Shown in pieces: positions 44,276-56,457 of a DNA stretch of 64,000 nt. Position 1 is the stretch's first letter; each line of letters opens with the position of its first letter. The position numbers were made by a program, and so were the translations under genes. The stretch is from Macrobrachium rosenbergii (taxonomy: Eukaryota > Arthropoda > Malacostraca > Decapoda > Palaemonidae): assembly GCF_040412425.1 (NCBI RefSeq), contig NC_089767.1, positions 1,886,969 through 1,950,968 of the forward strand, in the 5' to 3' direction. The notes under the pieces are model-generated. The model saw nothing but the letters and a program-made list of their open reading frames with translations, was not told the DNA's origin and searched no databases.

Positions 44276-44679
44276 CGGTGTTGTTTATCCAAAACCCACC
44301 TCCCACTTAACACCCCTTCCTCCTCCCCCTCCCCTGCTACGCCATGAACCTACAATCGTAAACAGCGGCTTCCATTGTCAGAAATACCGTAAGTACTTCG
44401 GGGCACCGACTTCAATCTCATTAACTCCTTGAACGCAATTTGAATCCGTTGTTCGCCTAATTAGCAGTAAGTTTGCTTTACTCTTCAGCGTTGCAAAGTT
44501 ATTGCGGGACTTGTTATGATGACTTTGTCGGAGTATGAAGTGAGGGTATTTAAAGGTCCTGAGAGAGAGAGAGAGAGAGACTGCTTCCTCCGTGGTTAAT
44601 TCAAATCGTTCTTCTTACCCTTGTTTTGCAATAGCTTGCCTGTCCCTTGGGCCACACAGACACATAAACACACACACAC
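44276..44679. other. unannotated stretch
   Basis: Pyrimidine-rich CCTCCTCCCCCTCCCC near 44310, CCGTAAGTACTT near 44388 resembling a splice donor without other gene evidence, and a short AG run at 44561-44580. Confidence 0.4.
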
Positions 44680-44702
44680 ACATATATATAATATACACAC
44701 AC

Positions 44703-44760
<58 letters not shown>
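44680..44760. repeat. (CA)n/(TA)n microsatellite
   Basis: Short ACAC runs pass into about 50 bp of TA. Confidence 0.93.
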
Positions 44761-44762
<2 letters not shown>

Positions 44763-45005
44763 TGTGTATCAGATCAGTCAGTTAAAACTGACTGCCACTA
44801 GTGGAAATGTGAGGACAGTGCTGCCGTAGGAATTGCCAATCACTCGAAATTGTCGTTCACTGTATAACGAAGTGAAGGAGATACCTTTTTGCAGCTTATG
44901 AGTCAATTAGGGGAAGAAATCTCCCCTTTTTCTCTTTAACCAAAGGAGCGGAACACCTAGTGAAGGGTTGTGAACCACTTAGTTGCTTAGTTAGAGGAAA
45001 CTGCT

Positions 45006-45398
45006 TTTTAGTTTTCTGTTAAAGAAAACTTTTGTGCCGGCTTTGTCTGTCCGCTCGAACTTTTTCTGTCCGCCCTCAAATCTTAAAAACTACCGAGGCT
45101 AGAGGGCTGCAAATTGGTTCGTTGATCATCCACCCTCCAATCATCAAACATACCAAATTGCAGCCCTCTTGCCTCAGTAGTTTTTTTTTTTTATTTTACT
45201 TAATGTTAAATTTAGACATAATCGTGCTTTTGGCAGCGCCATAGGTACCAACAACACAGGCCACCACCGGACCGTGGCTGAGTTTCATGGGCCGCGGCTA
45301 AGAGTTTCATGGGCCGAGGCTGTAAGCTTCATACAACATTATACGCTGTACAGAAAACTCGATTGCGTTGAAGAAACTTCGGCGCATTTGTTACATGT
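45006..45398 (+). mobile_element. family C element, hairpin III-less form
   Basis: Hairpin III absent. The TTTCATGGGCCG phrase is repeated twice before GCTTCATACAACATTATACG. Terminal hairpin GCGTTGAAGAAACTTCGGCG(C). Confidence 0.9.
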
Positions 45399-45812
45399 TT
45401 TTATTCTGAGTGCAACAGCAGCCAAACTTTCACTCTGATAGAATTCCTGGAATTGTAAGTAACAGCTTCCTTGCCGCTCTTCCTGGTGTGGATTACACAA
45501 AATGGTGGATTGCAACAAGGGACTGGTGACTGCAATTGACGCAAAAGTGGTTGAAACTCTTTTAGGTGAACTTTTGTTTGCTGAATATCAATGGCACAAG
45601 GCGAAAGGAAAGTGTATGATATTTAGAAGAATTTTTTTTGCCGAGTATAAGTGCCATAAGAGAATATAAAGTGTGTGAAGAGTGAAGATACATAGAAGTG
45701 TTTTAAAGTGGTTTTGGCAGTGATAAAAAAAAAATAGGACGATAGGTTAGGTTGATGAGAAGAGTGTATAGTTCAGACATGTTTGAAGGGAAGAGTAGAT
45801 ACAACCTTGAAG
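45399..45812. other. unannotated stretch
   Basis: No gene. ATAAGTGCCATAAG and ATCAATGGCACAAGG hint at a small decayed duplication. Confidence 0.4.
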
Positions 45813-46130
45813 AGAGTAGAATATAGAACTTAGGTCAAAGGAGAAGCGCTGGGACCTACGAGGTCATTCAGCGCTGAAACGGAACTTAACAGTTTTATAA
45901 AAGGGTTTGAGAGGTGTAACAGGAGGAAAACCTCACAGTTGCACTGTGAATCAATATTTAGAAGAGGGCAGAAAGTCAGATGAAAGAAAGAGAATATGAA
46001 CGTAAGTGCAATAAAAAGGAATGCAAGGGGTTTCAGCTAGGGACCGAATGGACGCTGCAAAGATCTTTAAGTAATATTAGCCTTGCAGTGCACCGCAAGA
46101 GGTGCACTGATGGTACTGCCCCCTACGGGG
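45813..46130 (-). mobile_element. family B1 element
   Basis: Complete: AAGCGCTGGGACCTACGAGG to GGTACTGCCCCCTACGGGG. Confidence 0.92.
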
Positions 46131-46484
46131 AAAAGACTACCTGGAAAGTGTTTGATATATAGAATGGAAGACACACTGGAATGGAGGAGAATAATTTATG
46201 TAAGAAGGAAAAGAATGTGTGCAAGATAGATACTGAAAGGTCAGTATCTATCAAGCATGCATTCTTTTCCTGCCTAGATATTATGCTGCGGTTGCTCTCT
46301 GCACAGGGATTTCACTCACTCAACAGTAAAAGTATGAATGTGGCACTGACCATTGTCTTGATTTTATCTCTGGAGCCACCCGCATAAGAAGAATGGCTCA
46401 GTGTAACAGTATATATTTAAATATGAAGTTATATCGGTACGATATCTGATTTTAATAAGTGATCAACTTTAAGTATTTTGACTG

Positions 46485-46486
<2 letters not shown>
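46131..46486. other. unannotated stretch
   Basis: No recognised feature. Confidence 0.45.
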
Positions 46487-46541
<55 letters not shown>

Positions 46542-46603
46542 TGATTTGTATTTAATGATTTGTATATATATATAATTCATGTTACAAAAATAGAAGTGAT
46601 ATC

Positions 46604-46684
<81 letters not shown>

Positions 46685-46690
46685 GTTAAA

Positions 46691-46765
<75 letters not shown>

Positions 46766-46792
46766 CAAAAGTTACGATAATAGAGGTGATAT

Positions 46793-46828
<36 letters not shown>

Positions 46829-46838
46829 TGATTTTTAT

Positions 46839-46880
<42 letters not shown>
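46487..46880. repeat. duplicated (CT)n-(TA)n compound array
   Basis: Spacer TTAATGATTTGTATATA-ATAATTCATGTTAC...ATAGAAGTGATAT recurs as ATAATTCAAAAGTTAC...ATAGAGGTGATAT between four CT runs and one TA run of about 65 bp. Confidence 0.92.
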
Positions 46881-46887
<7 letters not shown>

Positions 46888-47076
46888 GAACGCGCAAGAT
46901 CCTTCTTGTGTTTATAAGAATATTTGTAGTTACAAAAGTAATGTAGTGTAGGCATTACATATTAACCTCTTAAACATTGGACTTTTGGCAATATATCACG
47001 GAGGAGCCTTGGCCGCTTCGAAGTAATTGCTTCCTAAAAGTTTGTTGCCAAGTCTTTGTTCCTTGTTTCGGTGTAT

Positions 47077-47395
47077 CCCGTAGGGGGGTAGTGCCGTCAG
47101 TGCACCTCATGCGGTGCACTGTAGGCATTACTTAAGGTTCTTTGCAGCGTCCCTTCCTTAGGCCCCTAGCTGCAGCCCCCTTTCGTTCCTTTCACTGTAC
47201 TTCCTTTCATATTCTCTTTCTTCCGTCTTACTTTCTTTAACCCTCTCCTAACAATGGATTCATAGAGCAACTGCGAGGTTTTGGTCTTGCTACACCTTTC
47301 GAACCTTTTACTGTCAGTTTCCGTTTCGGCGCTGAATGACCTCATAGGTCCCAGTGCTTGGCCTTTGGCCTAAATTGCATATTCATTTCATTTCA
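47077..47395 (+). mobile_element. family B1 element
   Basis: Complete: CCCGTAGGGGGGTAGTGCCG to GGCCTTTGGCCTAAATTGC. Confidence 0.92.
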
Positions 47396-47527
47396 TTGTT
47401 TTGGTGTCCTAATTTCTTTGCTTATATTACAAATTATTTTTATCATGCGTTCCTTGAATATTCAGGGTAATCCATTAGTGTAAAGTGTGAAAATCCTATT
47501 CATCTCATATTTTCCTCATGGAATGTG

Positions 47528-47866
47528 GCCCCCGTAGGGAGGGATTGTTGCCAACAGTGCACCTCTCTTTGCTTACTGTTGGTATTAGGAAAAGTTGTTT
47601 GCAATGTCCCTTCGGCCCCCTAGCTGCAGCCACTTTTTAGCCTTTTACTTTACCTCCATTCCCACTTCTTTTCTTCCATCTTGCTGTCCAACACCCCTAA
47701 CTATTATCACTTAGTGCAGTTGTGGGGTTTTCAACCACTTCTACCTTTAAGCCCTAATACTTCATCTGCTTAGTTTCTCGGATCTCTTTCTCTTGCTGTC
47801 CAACCACTCCAACCCCATCTTTTCATTGTCTTAAGAAGCGCTGAATGGCCGAAAGTGCCCCAGTGT
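47528..47866 (+). mobile_element. family B2 element ending in (GT)n
   Basis: GCCCCCGTAGGGAGGG to GAAAGTGCCCCAG. The usual CTTGGCTTGACAGCC end is replaced by GT repeats to 47889. Confidence 0.88.
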
Positions 47867-47889
47867 GTGTGTGTGTGTGTGTGTGTGTA

Positions 47890-48608
47890 TAATGCAAATT
47901 TCGCTTCAAACAGATATCTGTAAAGCGTTCGATTCATATAAGTTAACAAGACTGTGAAAACATTTCAGTTGGATACAAAAATTACGCCTCTTTTTCGGCT
48001 CCATTTTTACAAAACAAACATTTCTCTGTGCTCTGTTTTGTATCATACGAAGACGTATATAGATCCTATTTTAAGAAGAACTCCCCCTCAACCTACGTGA
48101 GTAAGGCGGACCCCATAGGAACTTAGAAAGAATTAAACGTTCAGGAATGGAAGTGGTTAGGTCCCAGTTTGCCCTGAACTGCCATCAATCTGTTATCCAT
48201 CTGCCTCGATGCAATAATGATGAGGCGATAATGGCGCCGCAACATCTGCTGAAACCAAACTCCTGTATCCTGGTAACTCATAATTAACCCTTCGTCAAAT
48301 AGTAACAGGCGCCGTTCGTGTCCTTCTCATTAATGGCTGAAGTGGCATCTGATGTTAATCGTCATTAATGGGACATAGCATCCGCTTAATATTGCCCTGC
48401 TTCGCGTGTCCTCATCCATTTTGATGGAGGTTTATATACTGTCCTCTCGCCTGGTGGCGATAATTATAGATGGGCAGTTTGCCGGTCGATCAAAACGCTT
48501 CCGTGAACCTCTCTTGTCGAGATGTATGCCTCCCTCCCTCCCTCCCTCCCTCCCTCTTCGCTTGTTGCTTGTTAATTGCATTTTTATGCATTGCTTTGTG
48601 TTATCCTG
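47890..48608. other. longest transposon-free, balanced-composition stretch
   Basis: About 700 bp without repeat signatures apart from (CCCT)n at 48531-48554. From 48180 to 48400 it contains ATAATGATGAGGCGATAATG, CTCATTAATGG, GTTAATCGTCATTAATGGG and GCTTAATATTG, a cluster of TAAT/ATTA words. No long coding frame. Candidate conserved non-coding or regulatory DNA (inference). Confidence 0.4.
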
Positions 48609-48650
48609 AGTGGGTGGTGCCCTCAGTGAACCTCATGCGGTGCACTGTAT
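48609..48650 (+). mobile_element. family B end fragment
   Basis: GTGGTGCCCTCAGTGAACC and CATGCGGTGCACTG only, about 40 bp, just before a minus-sense B1. Confidence 0.7.
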
Positions 48651-48663
48651 TTGAATTGAATTG

Positions 48664-48962
48664 ATTATAGTATTTAGGCCTATGAGTATAGAATTTAGGC
48701 CTATTAGGTCATTCAGCGCTGAAACGGATATTGACACTAAAAGGTATGAAAGGTGTAACAGGAGGAAGACCTCGCAGCTGCACTATGAATCTGTTGTTAC
48801 GAGGGTGGAAAGGAAGATGGAAGAAAGAGAATATGAAAGGAGGTACAGTTAAAGGAACGAAAGGGGTTGCAGCTAGGGGCCGAAGGCACGCTGGAAAGAA
48901 CTTTTAGTAATGCCTACAGTGCACCGCGTGAGGTGGACTGACGGCACTACTCCCTACGGGGA
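48664..48962 (-). mobile_element. family B1 element, head-to-head partner
   Basis: Complete minus-sense B1 ending CACTACTCCCTACGGGG, abutting the following plus-sense B2. Confidence 0.9.
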
Positions 48963-49287
48963 CGCGCGGTGCACTGTGGGCATTACTACAGGGTGTTTGC
49001 AGCGTCCCTTCGGCCCCTTGCCTCACCCACTCTTTAGCCATTTATTTTACCTCCATGCCTCCTTCCTTTCTTCAGTCTTGCTGTCCAATCTCTGAAGTAT
49101 TACTTGTTAGTGAGGTTTATCTCCCAGTTCCACCTTTACTGTAGATTCTTGTGTTTCATCTTTTTGTTTTCTGGATCTCTTTATTTTGCCGTCCAACCAC
49201 TCCAACTCCCTCGTTTCACAGTCTTGAGCGCTGAACGGCCGAAAGTGCCCCAGTGCTTGGATTGACAGCCTTAATTCCATAAAATCG
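48963..49287 (+). mobile_element. family B2 element, head-to-head partner
   Basis: Starts ACGCGCGGTGCACTGTGGG directly at the end of the B1 copy and ends CCCAGTGCTTGGATTGACAG. The pair forms an inverted junction. Confidence 0.9.
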
Positions 49288-49427
49288 AATCAGATCAATG
49301 ATTTGATACCTATTCTCCATTAAAACTTTCCTATATTCTAATTGTAGCTGTAAGCAAGTCTTCTTCCTGTTAATATCAGACTCCGTCCTGCTCAGGCCAC
49401 TGAAAGGAATATTAAAAGTCCAGTGGT

Positions 49428-49881
49428 TTTTAGATTTCTGTAAAAGAAAATTATTGTGCCGGTTTTTTCTGTCCGTCCGCCCTTTTTTTTTTTTTTTTTT
49501 GTCCGCACTTTTTCTGTCCGCACTGTTTTTCTGTCAGCACTTTTTCTGTCCGCCCTCAGATCTTAACAACTACTGAGGCTAGAGGGCTGCAAATTGGTAT
49601 GTTGATCGATCATTCTCCCCAATCATCAAACATACCAGATTGCAGCCCTCTAGCCTGAGTAGTTTTTATTTTATTTCAGGTTAAATTTGGCCATAATCGC
49701 GCTTTTGGTAGGGATATAGGATAGTCCACCACCGGGCCGTGGTTAAAGTTTCATGGGCCCCTGCTCATACAACATTACACCGAGAACATCGAAAGATAGA
49801 TCTGTTATCGGTGGCCTTGATTATACGCTGTAGCGGCTGTACAGAAAACTCGACTGCTCTTCGGCGCATTTTTTACTTGTT
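49428..49881 (+). mobile_element. family C element, expanded pyrimidine block
   Basis: A T18 run and four CCGCAC/GTCAGCAC-type repeats enlarge the block after hairpin I. The terminal hairpin is reduced to CTGCTCTTCGGCGC, as in the copy at 53778. Confidence 0.92.
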
Positions 49882-50310
49882 ATCGAGTTCTGAATGAAGG
49901 AAACATCGATTTATAAAACCTCTTTGCTCTGTCCGTCAGATCCTGTAATCTCTGACTGGCCTTGGCTTTTAAAAATAATGATATTGCTTTAGAGTTATAT
50001 TGCTTTGACATCGCCGTTTTTTGTATATGTTTAATGCATGGCAACAATGAAATGTTTATTTGCAGACACTGTTTCCGGAACATCCCGCGTGAGCTTTTTT
50101 TTTGAATGGCCAGTGTCACTCATTGTTAATCCTTTAAGAGTCAAATAATTGCTCCAGTATAAAATAGGTTTTGGAAAAATGGTTTTCAAATGGATGACAA
50201 AGTCTGGTGCGGTTTTGTTCCTCCTTTGCATATGTGATCTTCTTGCATTTGTTAGATTTTTTCTGTGCTGAAACCAGGTTTTATTAGCTGCATTGTCAGT
50301 GTCTAATCCA
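49882..50310. other. unannotated stretch
   Basis: Two minus-strand open frames (49880-50119 and 50031-50321) overlap here. Neither shows a known domain and both are probably chance. Confidence 0.4.
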
Positions 50311-50672
50311 GTGGTTCTCAATCTTTTATCAGTGATGGCACCCTAACTAATGTATAATCATGACCGTGGCACCCCTTCTTCACGATCCCACCATATCGAT
50401 TGAATTAACTTTTACTGAATAAAATGATTATCCATACTCAAACCAAAATCAGCACACCGTACATGCAGAAATGTACTGTACAAACAAAGAGCATATCAGA
50501 AGAATTAGATAAATACAAATAGAGTAGACACACTGATAGTAATTATATGAAGACTTCTGCAAACTTTTTCTTATTACAAATGTTCATTGAGGTGATCTAG
50601 CCAAGACCTAATTCATGATGACCTTGCGGCACCCCTAGGCACTGTCTGTGGCACCCAGTTTGAGAATCACTG
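50311..50672. mobile_element. non-autonomous hAT transposon
   Basis: A 362-bp element with terminal inverted repeats CAGTGGTTCTCAA...TGGCACCC and complement (GGCACCCAGTTTGAGAATCACTG at the right). CAGTGGTTCTCAA is a classic hAT end. The flanking 8-mers GTCTAATC and GTCTTGTT agree at five of eight positions, fitting a decayed 8-bp target duplication. There is no transposase. Confidence 0.85.
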
Positions 50673-50811
50673 GTCTTGTTGGTGATAAGAGGATTATGTG
50701 AAGGATTTCAAGTCAGCAAACTTTTCATTTTGTCTGAGGTACCATGAATAGCTACAGTGTTTCAGTTCTTGTGGGAAATCTATGGTCTCCAAATTTGTTA
50801 TCCCCACTAAA

Positions 50812-51204
50812 CAAAAAACAAGTTTCTTCTGCGCAATCTAGTTTTCTGTACAGCCGCTACAGCGTATGATCAAGGCCGCCGAAAACAGATCTATCTTTCG
50901 GTGGTCTCGGTATAATGCTTTATGAGGCGCGGCCCATGAAACTTTAACCACGGCCCGGTGGTGACCTATCCTGTATCGTTGCCATCACCACGATCATGGC
51001 TAACTTTAACCCTAAATAAAATAAAAACTACTGGGGCTAGAGGGCTGCAATTTGGTATGTTTGATGTTTGGAGGGTGGATGACCAACATACTAATTTGCA
51101 GCCCTCTAGCCTCAGTAGCTTTTAAGATCTGAGGGCGGACAGAAAAAGTGCAGATGGACAGACAAAGCCGGCACAATAGTTTTCTTTTACGGAAAACTAA
51201 AAAA
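50812..51204 (-). mobile_element. family C element
   Basis: One half of the terminal hairpin is missing (ACAAGTTTCTTCTGCGC). Hairpin III is present (CGCCGAAAACAGATCTATC...TTTCGGTGG), as is the long hairpin. Confidence 0.92.
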
Positions 51205-51379
51205 GGTAGTCGTGTACCGATGTCAACTTAGTCTTTAAGATTTTAAATAATAAAGACTTTACATATGAACTAGAAATGTCGAATGACTGGGTAATGTTAT
51301 GTCCATTAGATTACCCAATCATTTATGTAGCTTATCTAACAGAATCACATATTACAAGCTTTTACTCTAAATTCTTGTT

Positions 51380-52570
51380 TGTCTTGAGGGCAATTAAGTA
51401 GTTGAAGAATGGAAAAATAAGATTGCCATTGGGATGGTGCCATATGGTGGTGTAAATGTGATTGAGTGGCTGACCACATGTGTCAGGTATTTCTGAATGA
51501 GGAAAAGGTTCCAGAAGATAGTTGAAATAACTAGTTGTTTCTCTTTACAGTTGAAATAAATTGTTGTTTCTCAGTATAAAGGTAAAGATGATAGAAGAGT
51601 CTGTAAGAATTATAGACGTAATATCCCTACAATATCAGGGAAGATTTGTGGTAGGCTATTGATCATAAAAGTATGATAGATGAAAAGAGGGTTAATAGAT
51701 AAGGATCAGCATGTGTTAAGAAAGGAAAAGTTGCAGTGTTAATCATCTACGTGAGAAGCTTGAATTTTAAGGAAAAAGGAGTGTATGACACACATGGACC
51801 TTTAAAAAAAAAGTTTAAGAGAATTGATAAAAGGCAGTATGGAGGATGGGTACATTAAAGAGAAGTTGCTCAGAGCATAAAAAGTTTTTACAGTGAAATT
51901 AAAGTGTATTAGAATTTGTTGTATTTCTGTAGTTTTTTTTTTTTTTTTTTTTGTTACCTTCAAGGAAGCTGTGGTAGAAGAAGTCAGAGAAGGTGCAACA
52001 TATGAATGTTTAATATTGTTGGATAAAAAAATGTGTCAGGAATAGTAGAGAATGACTGATGTTTCTAGTTGACTGGGGGTAGTGAAGAGAAACGACGCGA
52101 TCTACTGAAAGACTTTGAAAGTGTGTTCCAAAAGAGAAATCGTGTCACGGAGATAATTTGGAAAAACTGATGCTTCTAAATGGTTGGGGATAGTGAGGAA
52201 AAACTGTAGGGTGTAATGAAAGACTTTGAAACTGTTTTAAAAAAGAATAAATTCAGAGTATGTTAGCAAAAGTAAGGTTATGAGGGTAAAGAGGAACCAG
52301 TTAGATGAACAGTGAATGTAAATATGGATGTGGAATTATGGAAGAGGCTGTTATGTACGTGTCTTTAAGAGCAAATATATCAGATGGTGGTAGGATGAGA
52401 GAGGAGGTAAGTCGCAGAATGGGAGAAGTAGAAAAAGAAGTAGGATGTGGTTTGGAGGAAACTTTGAGCATCTAGGAAAGCCAGAGTTGGGTTGGAATTC
52501 CTTAAGGAATTGTTTAGCCAACTCTCCTTTATTGAAGATTAGTGTGGATGTTGAAAGCAAGTGAAACCTA
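51380..52570 (+). pseudogene. decayed non-LTR retrotransposon reverse transcriptase
   Basis: Frame-shifted blocks follow RT order: MCQVFLNEEKVPED, then YKGKDDRRVCKNYR, ISGKICGR (RT1-2 region), GLIDKDQHV.RK (RT region before QHGF-like motif), FMDL/IDK.. remnant near 51790, SIKSFYSE; then SKSKVMRVKRN near 52265, DGG.MREEVSRRMGEVEK near 52390 and GIV.PTLLY near 52500. This is the layout of an RTE/CR1-like RT from palm to thumb. A T22 run (51933-51953) interrupts it and the catalytic FADD block is not recognisable. Many stops: not functional. Confidence 0.8.
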
Positions 52571-53312
52571 AAAGGCTGAACCTGTAAATATGATGTTTTT
52601 GTAGTCTAAATGAAAGAGGTACTGGAAAAGATAATCCCCAAAATATACAGGATAAGATGCATTGACTAACTACCAGCGCCTAATTCACTGCTTTAGAATT
52701 GCCTGCAGGTAAAGAGAATAGAATAAAAGTATTTAAAAGAACTTTTAGGATTATCAGTAATTGAATAAAGCTAATAGTTTTAAGGAGTCGGCTTTGAAAA
52801 AGTCTGGTACAGAATTACGAAACACTAAGTAAGACTTCATTGTAAATATACACGTGGTAAAATCTTCACACCTAATTTAGTTTCTCATATAATTACATTT
52901 TAAGTAGATTTTTCATGCATATTCTTCTCTGGCCATCCCTCATTTTGCATGACTTTTTATTGAAAAATGAAAAATAATACTGCCGTAAGTGAGTCGGCAT
53001 CTGGCATCATAATGTTATTAATTTCCTCCAGAAAGCCTTGATGCTTTCTAGCCAGTATTAAGAAGACCAGTCGAGCATAATTTGTACTTTTCTGGAGATC
53101 TTGCAAATATTATATAATGGCCACGTTAAGCCTGAAAGGAAACAGCAATACTCCATTGCGGAGTGCTGAATACTTCATTTTTCCCAAGAATTTCCATTTG
53201 CCCGACTTGGTTCGGGAATTGTAAACAGTTCCAACATATTTTCAAAACCTCTCTCTCAGGTGGGGACATGATACGCAGTTTATGAGAGTTTCTGTACACC
53301 TTATCTAGCCTG
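52571..53312. other. unannotated stretch
   Basis: No repeat signature. 52980-53110 (CTGGCATCATAATGTTATTAA, GCCTTGATGCTTTCTAG) looks single-copy. No coding frame is supported. Confidence 0.4.
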
Positions 53313-53384
<72 letters not shown>

Positions 53385-53418
53385 TGTATATGTACATACA
53401 TACATATTAAATATATGT

Positions 53419-53482
<64 letters not shown>

Positions 53483-53525
53483 TGTATATGTACATACATT
53501 ATAAATATATGTGGATATATATACA
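53313..53525. repeat. duplicated (TA)n compound array
   Basis: Two TA runs, each followed by CTGTATATGTACATACAT... and ATATGTGGATATATA. Confidence 0.95.
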
Positions 53526-53777
53526 TATTTATAATAGAAATACCACACACGAAACTAGCATACTAAGATCTGCCTGTTATTTTTCGTTGGTATTCGCGCA
53601 TAATCTGTGATTTTTAAAATATATATGTGTATTTATATATACTTTATGCGTGTGTCTGAGATATAAAAGAGAGAGAATGGTTATGAGACAGGAAATGAAG
53701 CCAGCTGAAAATTTTCCTCTGCTGTAGCGATGTGATGAAGAATTAAAAGAAACAAAATGAGTTGTGGAATTAGTGCA

Positions 53778-54172
53778 TTTTTAGTTTTTTGTAAAAATAA
53801 CTATTGTGCCGGCTTTGTCTGTCCGTCCGCACTTTTTCTGTCCGCCCTCAGATCTTAAATACTATTGAGGCTAGAGGGCTGCAAATTGGTATGTTGACCA
53901 TCCACCCTCCAATCATCAAACACACCAAATTGCAGCCCTCTAGCCCCAGTAGTTTTTATTTTATTTAAGGTTAAATTTAGCCATAATCGTGCTTCTGGCA
54001 ACGATATAGGAAAGGCCACCACCGGACAGTGGTTAAAGTTTTATGGGCCGCGGCTCATGCAACATTATACCGAGACCACCGAAAGACAGATCTGTTTTCG
54101 GTGGCCTTGATTATACGCCGTAGCGGCTGTACAGAAAACTCGATTGCTCTTCGGCGCATTTTTTTACTTGTT
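53778..54172 (+). mobile_element. family C element
   Basis: Hairpins I-III present with GGTGGCC intact. The terminal hairpin is shortened (GATTGCTCTTCGGCGC), shared with 49428-49881. Confidence 0.93.
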
Positions 54173-54784
54173 TTATACATAGATAAAAAAAGATTCCTAA
54201 TAAAGACATTCAAAAAGACGCTATTATAAGACAGCAATAAATCTGTTGTTGCGATTGATATGTCTTATGATAAATCTACTTTCTAATTCTAATGAAAGCA
54301 CTTAGACAAAGAAAATAAAATGGGGAAGAAAATTTGTAGGCCTAACCCGAATCACTTTTCATAAGACTTCACTGATGCGCCGAGCGCAGGAAATTGATTG
54401 ATGCTGGGTACGTTGTTGGAACGTTATTACCAGAAGGCTTTAGTTGTATTGCTAAATGGAATGCCATATTGTGTGGAAAGTTGTTTATTTACAGACAGGA
54501 AATACCATTACCATGGTAAAATACAGCTGCGTTTATTGGAGCCAGAAGCGAAAATATTTTTTATAGAATAGGAGGAAGGAATTTGGTATTTGATTAAGTA
54601 ATTAAATCATTTATCACCGCTAAGGATGATTTTTTTCGTTGTGTAATTGTGAGTGCTGCACAATGATACCCGAAATATAATGTGCGCTTTTCTTTCCTTC
54701 GTATGGAAATGTCGAGGCTAATATTCTTAGAAAATTATTCTCATGGTACTTTGAAGCCCATGGATTAAATATGGAGAGCGTAGT
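54173..54784. other. unannotated stretch
   Basis: No recognised feature. Confidence 0.45.
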
Positions 54785-54813
54785 TATTATTATTATTATT
54801 ATTATTATTATTG

Positions 54814-54862
<49 letters not shown>

Positions 54863-54933
54863 AGATGAGCCCTCTTCATATGGAACAAACCCACCAAAGG
54901 GACCATTGACTTGAAATTCAAACTTCCAAAGAA

Positions 54934-54980
<47 letters not shown>

Positions 54981-55068
54981 TATTATTATTATTCAGAAGA
55001 TGAAACCTATCCATGTGGACAGAGCCCACCAAAGGGGCCACTGACTTGAAATTCAAGCTTCCAAAGAA

Positions 55069-55132
<64 letters not shown>

Positions 55133-55204
55133 AAGATGAAACCTATCCATATGGAACAAGCCCACCAAAGGGACCACTGACTTGAAATTCAAACTTCCAA
55201 AGAA

Positions 55205-55289
<85 letters not shown>

Positions 55290-55359
55290 AAGATGAAACC
55301 TATCCATGGACAGAGCCCACCAAAGGGGCCACTGACTTGAAATTCAAACTTCCAAAGAA

Positions 55360-55450
<91 letters not shown>

Positions 55451-55521
55451 GTCATTATTCAGAAGATGAAACCTATCCATATGGAAAGGGCCACTGACTT
55501 GAAATTCAAACTTCCAAAGAA

Positions 55522-55600
<79 letters not shown>

Positions 55601-55662
55601 AAGATGAAACCTATCCATGTGGAAAGAGCCCACCAAAGGGGCCACTGACTTGAAATTCAAGC

Positions 55663-55729
<67 letters not shown>

Positions 55730-55798
55730 ATGAAACCTATCCATATGGAAAGATCCCACCAAAGGGGCCACTGACTTGAAATTCAAACTTCCAATGAA

Positions 55799-55871
<73 letters not shown>

Positions 55872-55985
55872 AAGATGAAACCTATCCATGTGGAAAGAGA
55901 CCACCAAAGGGGCCATTGACTTGAAATTCTGAAGCTTCCAAAGAATATTAAGGTGTTCATTAGGAAGAAGTAAGACAGGTAAAGG
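54785..55985 (-). repeat. tandem array of family A tails spaced by (ATT)n
   Basis: Nine tail units, each containing words such as CAGAAGATGAAACC, CCACCAAAGGGGCC and TGACTTGAAATTCAA(A/G)CT, are separated by (ATT)n runs of 50-110 bp. The last unit (55870-55985) continues into LINE 3' UTR (TTAAGGTGTTCATTAGGAAG), so the array grew from one minus-sense LINE/SINE tail. Asn- or Ile-rich open frames are artefacts. Confidence 0.93.
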
Positions 55986-56255
55986 GAAATACAGAAAGAA
56001 GAAATCCCACTTATTAAAAAAGAAAAAATAAATTAATAACAAATAGGGCAGTAATGCATTGCACCTTGGCTTGGACTTTTGAAGAGCATAGGCCTATAAG
56101 CAACCGGAACTAGGAAACGAAGTGGGCCATAAAATAGTGGGGCAGAACCTTTTGCTCTTGTTGTAGTCTCAGGAGTTGTTGTTTTGAACCCGCTGAGTTG
56201 TTGGTGTGCTAAAATCCTATATATTTTTTATTCTTCAGACTTGAGCTAGAAATGG

Positions 56256-56257
<2 letters not shown>

Positions 56258-56338
<81 letters not shown>

Positions 56339-56367
56339 GTATGTATGTATGTATGTATAAATGTCAG

Positions 56368-56446
<79 letters not shown>

Positions 56447-56457
56447 AATATATATGC

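Noticed and set aside
44229..44432. Proline-rich 67-codon plus-strand frame ending at a GTAAGT-like donor
   Set aside because: Pyrimidine-rich low-complexity sequence inside a decayed tandem repeat; no homologue or acceptor partner.
50031..50321. 96-codon minus-strand frame next to the hAT relic as a transposase
   Set aside because: No BED zinc finger or dimerisation motif is recognisable, and it overlaps the terminal repeat of the non-autonomous element.
54785..55985. Poly-Asn or poly-Ile proteins
   Set aside because: Produced by (AAT)n/(ATT)n translation.
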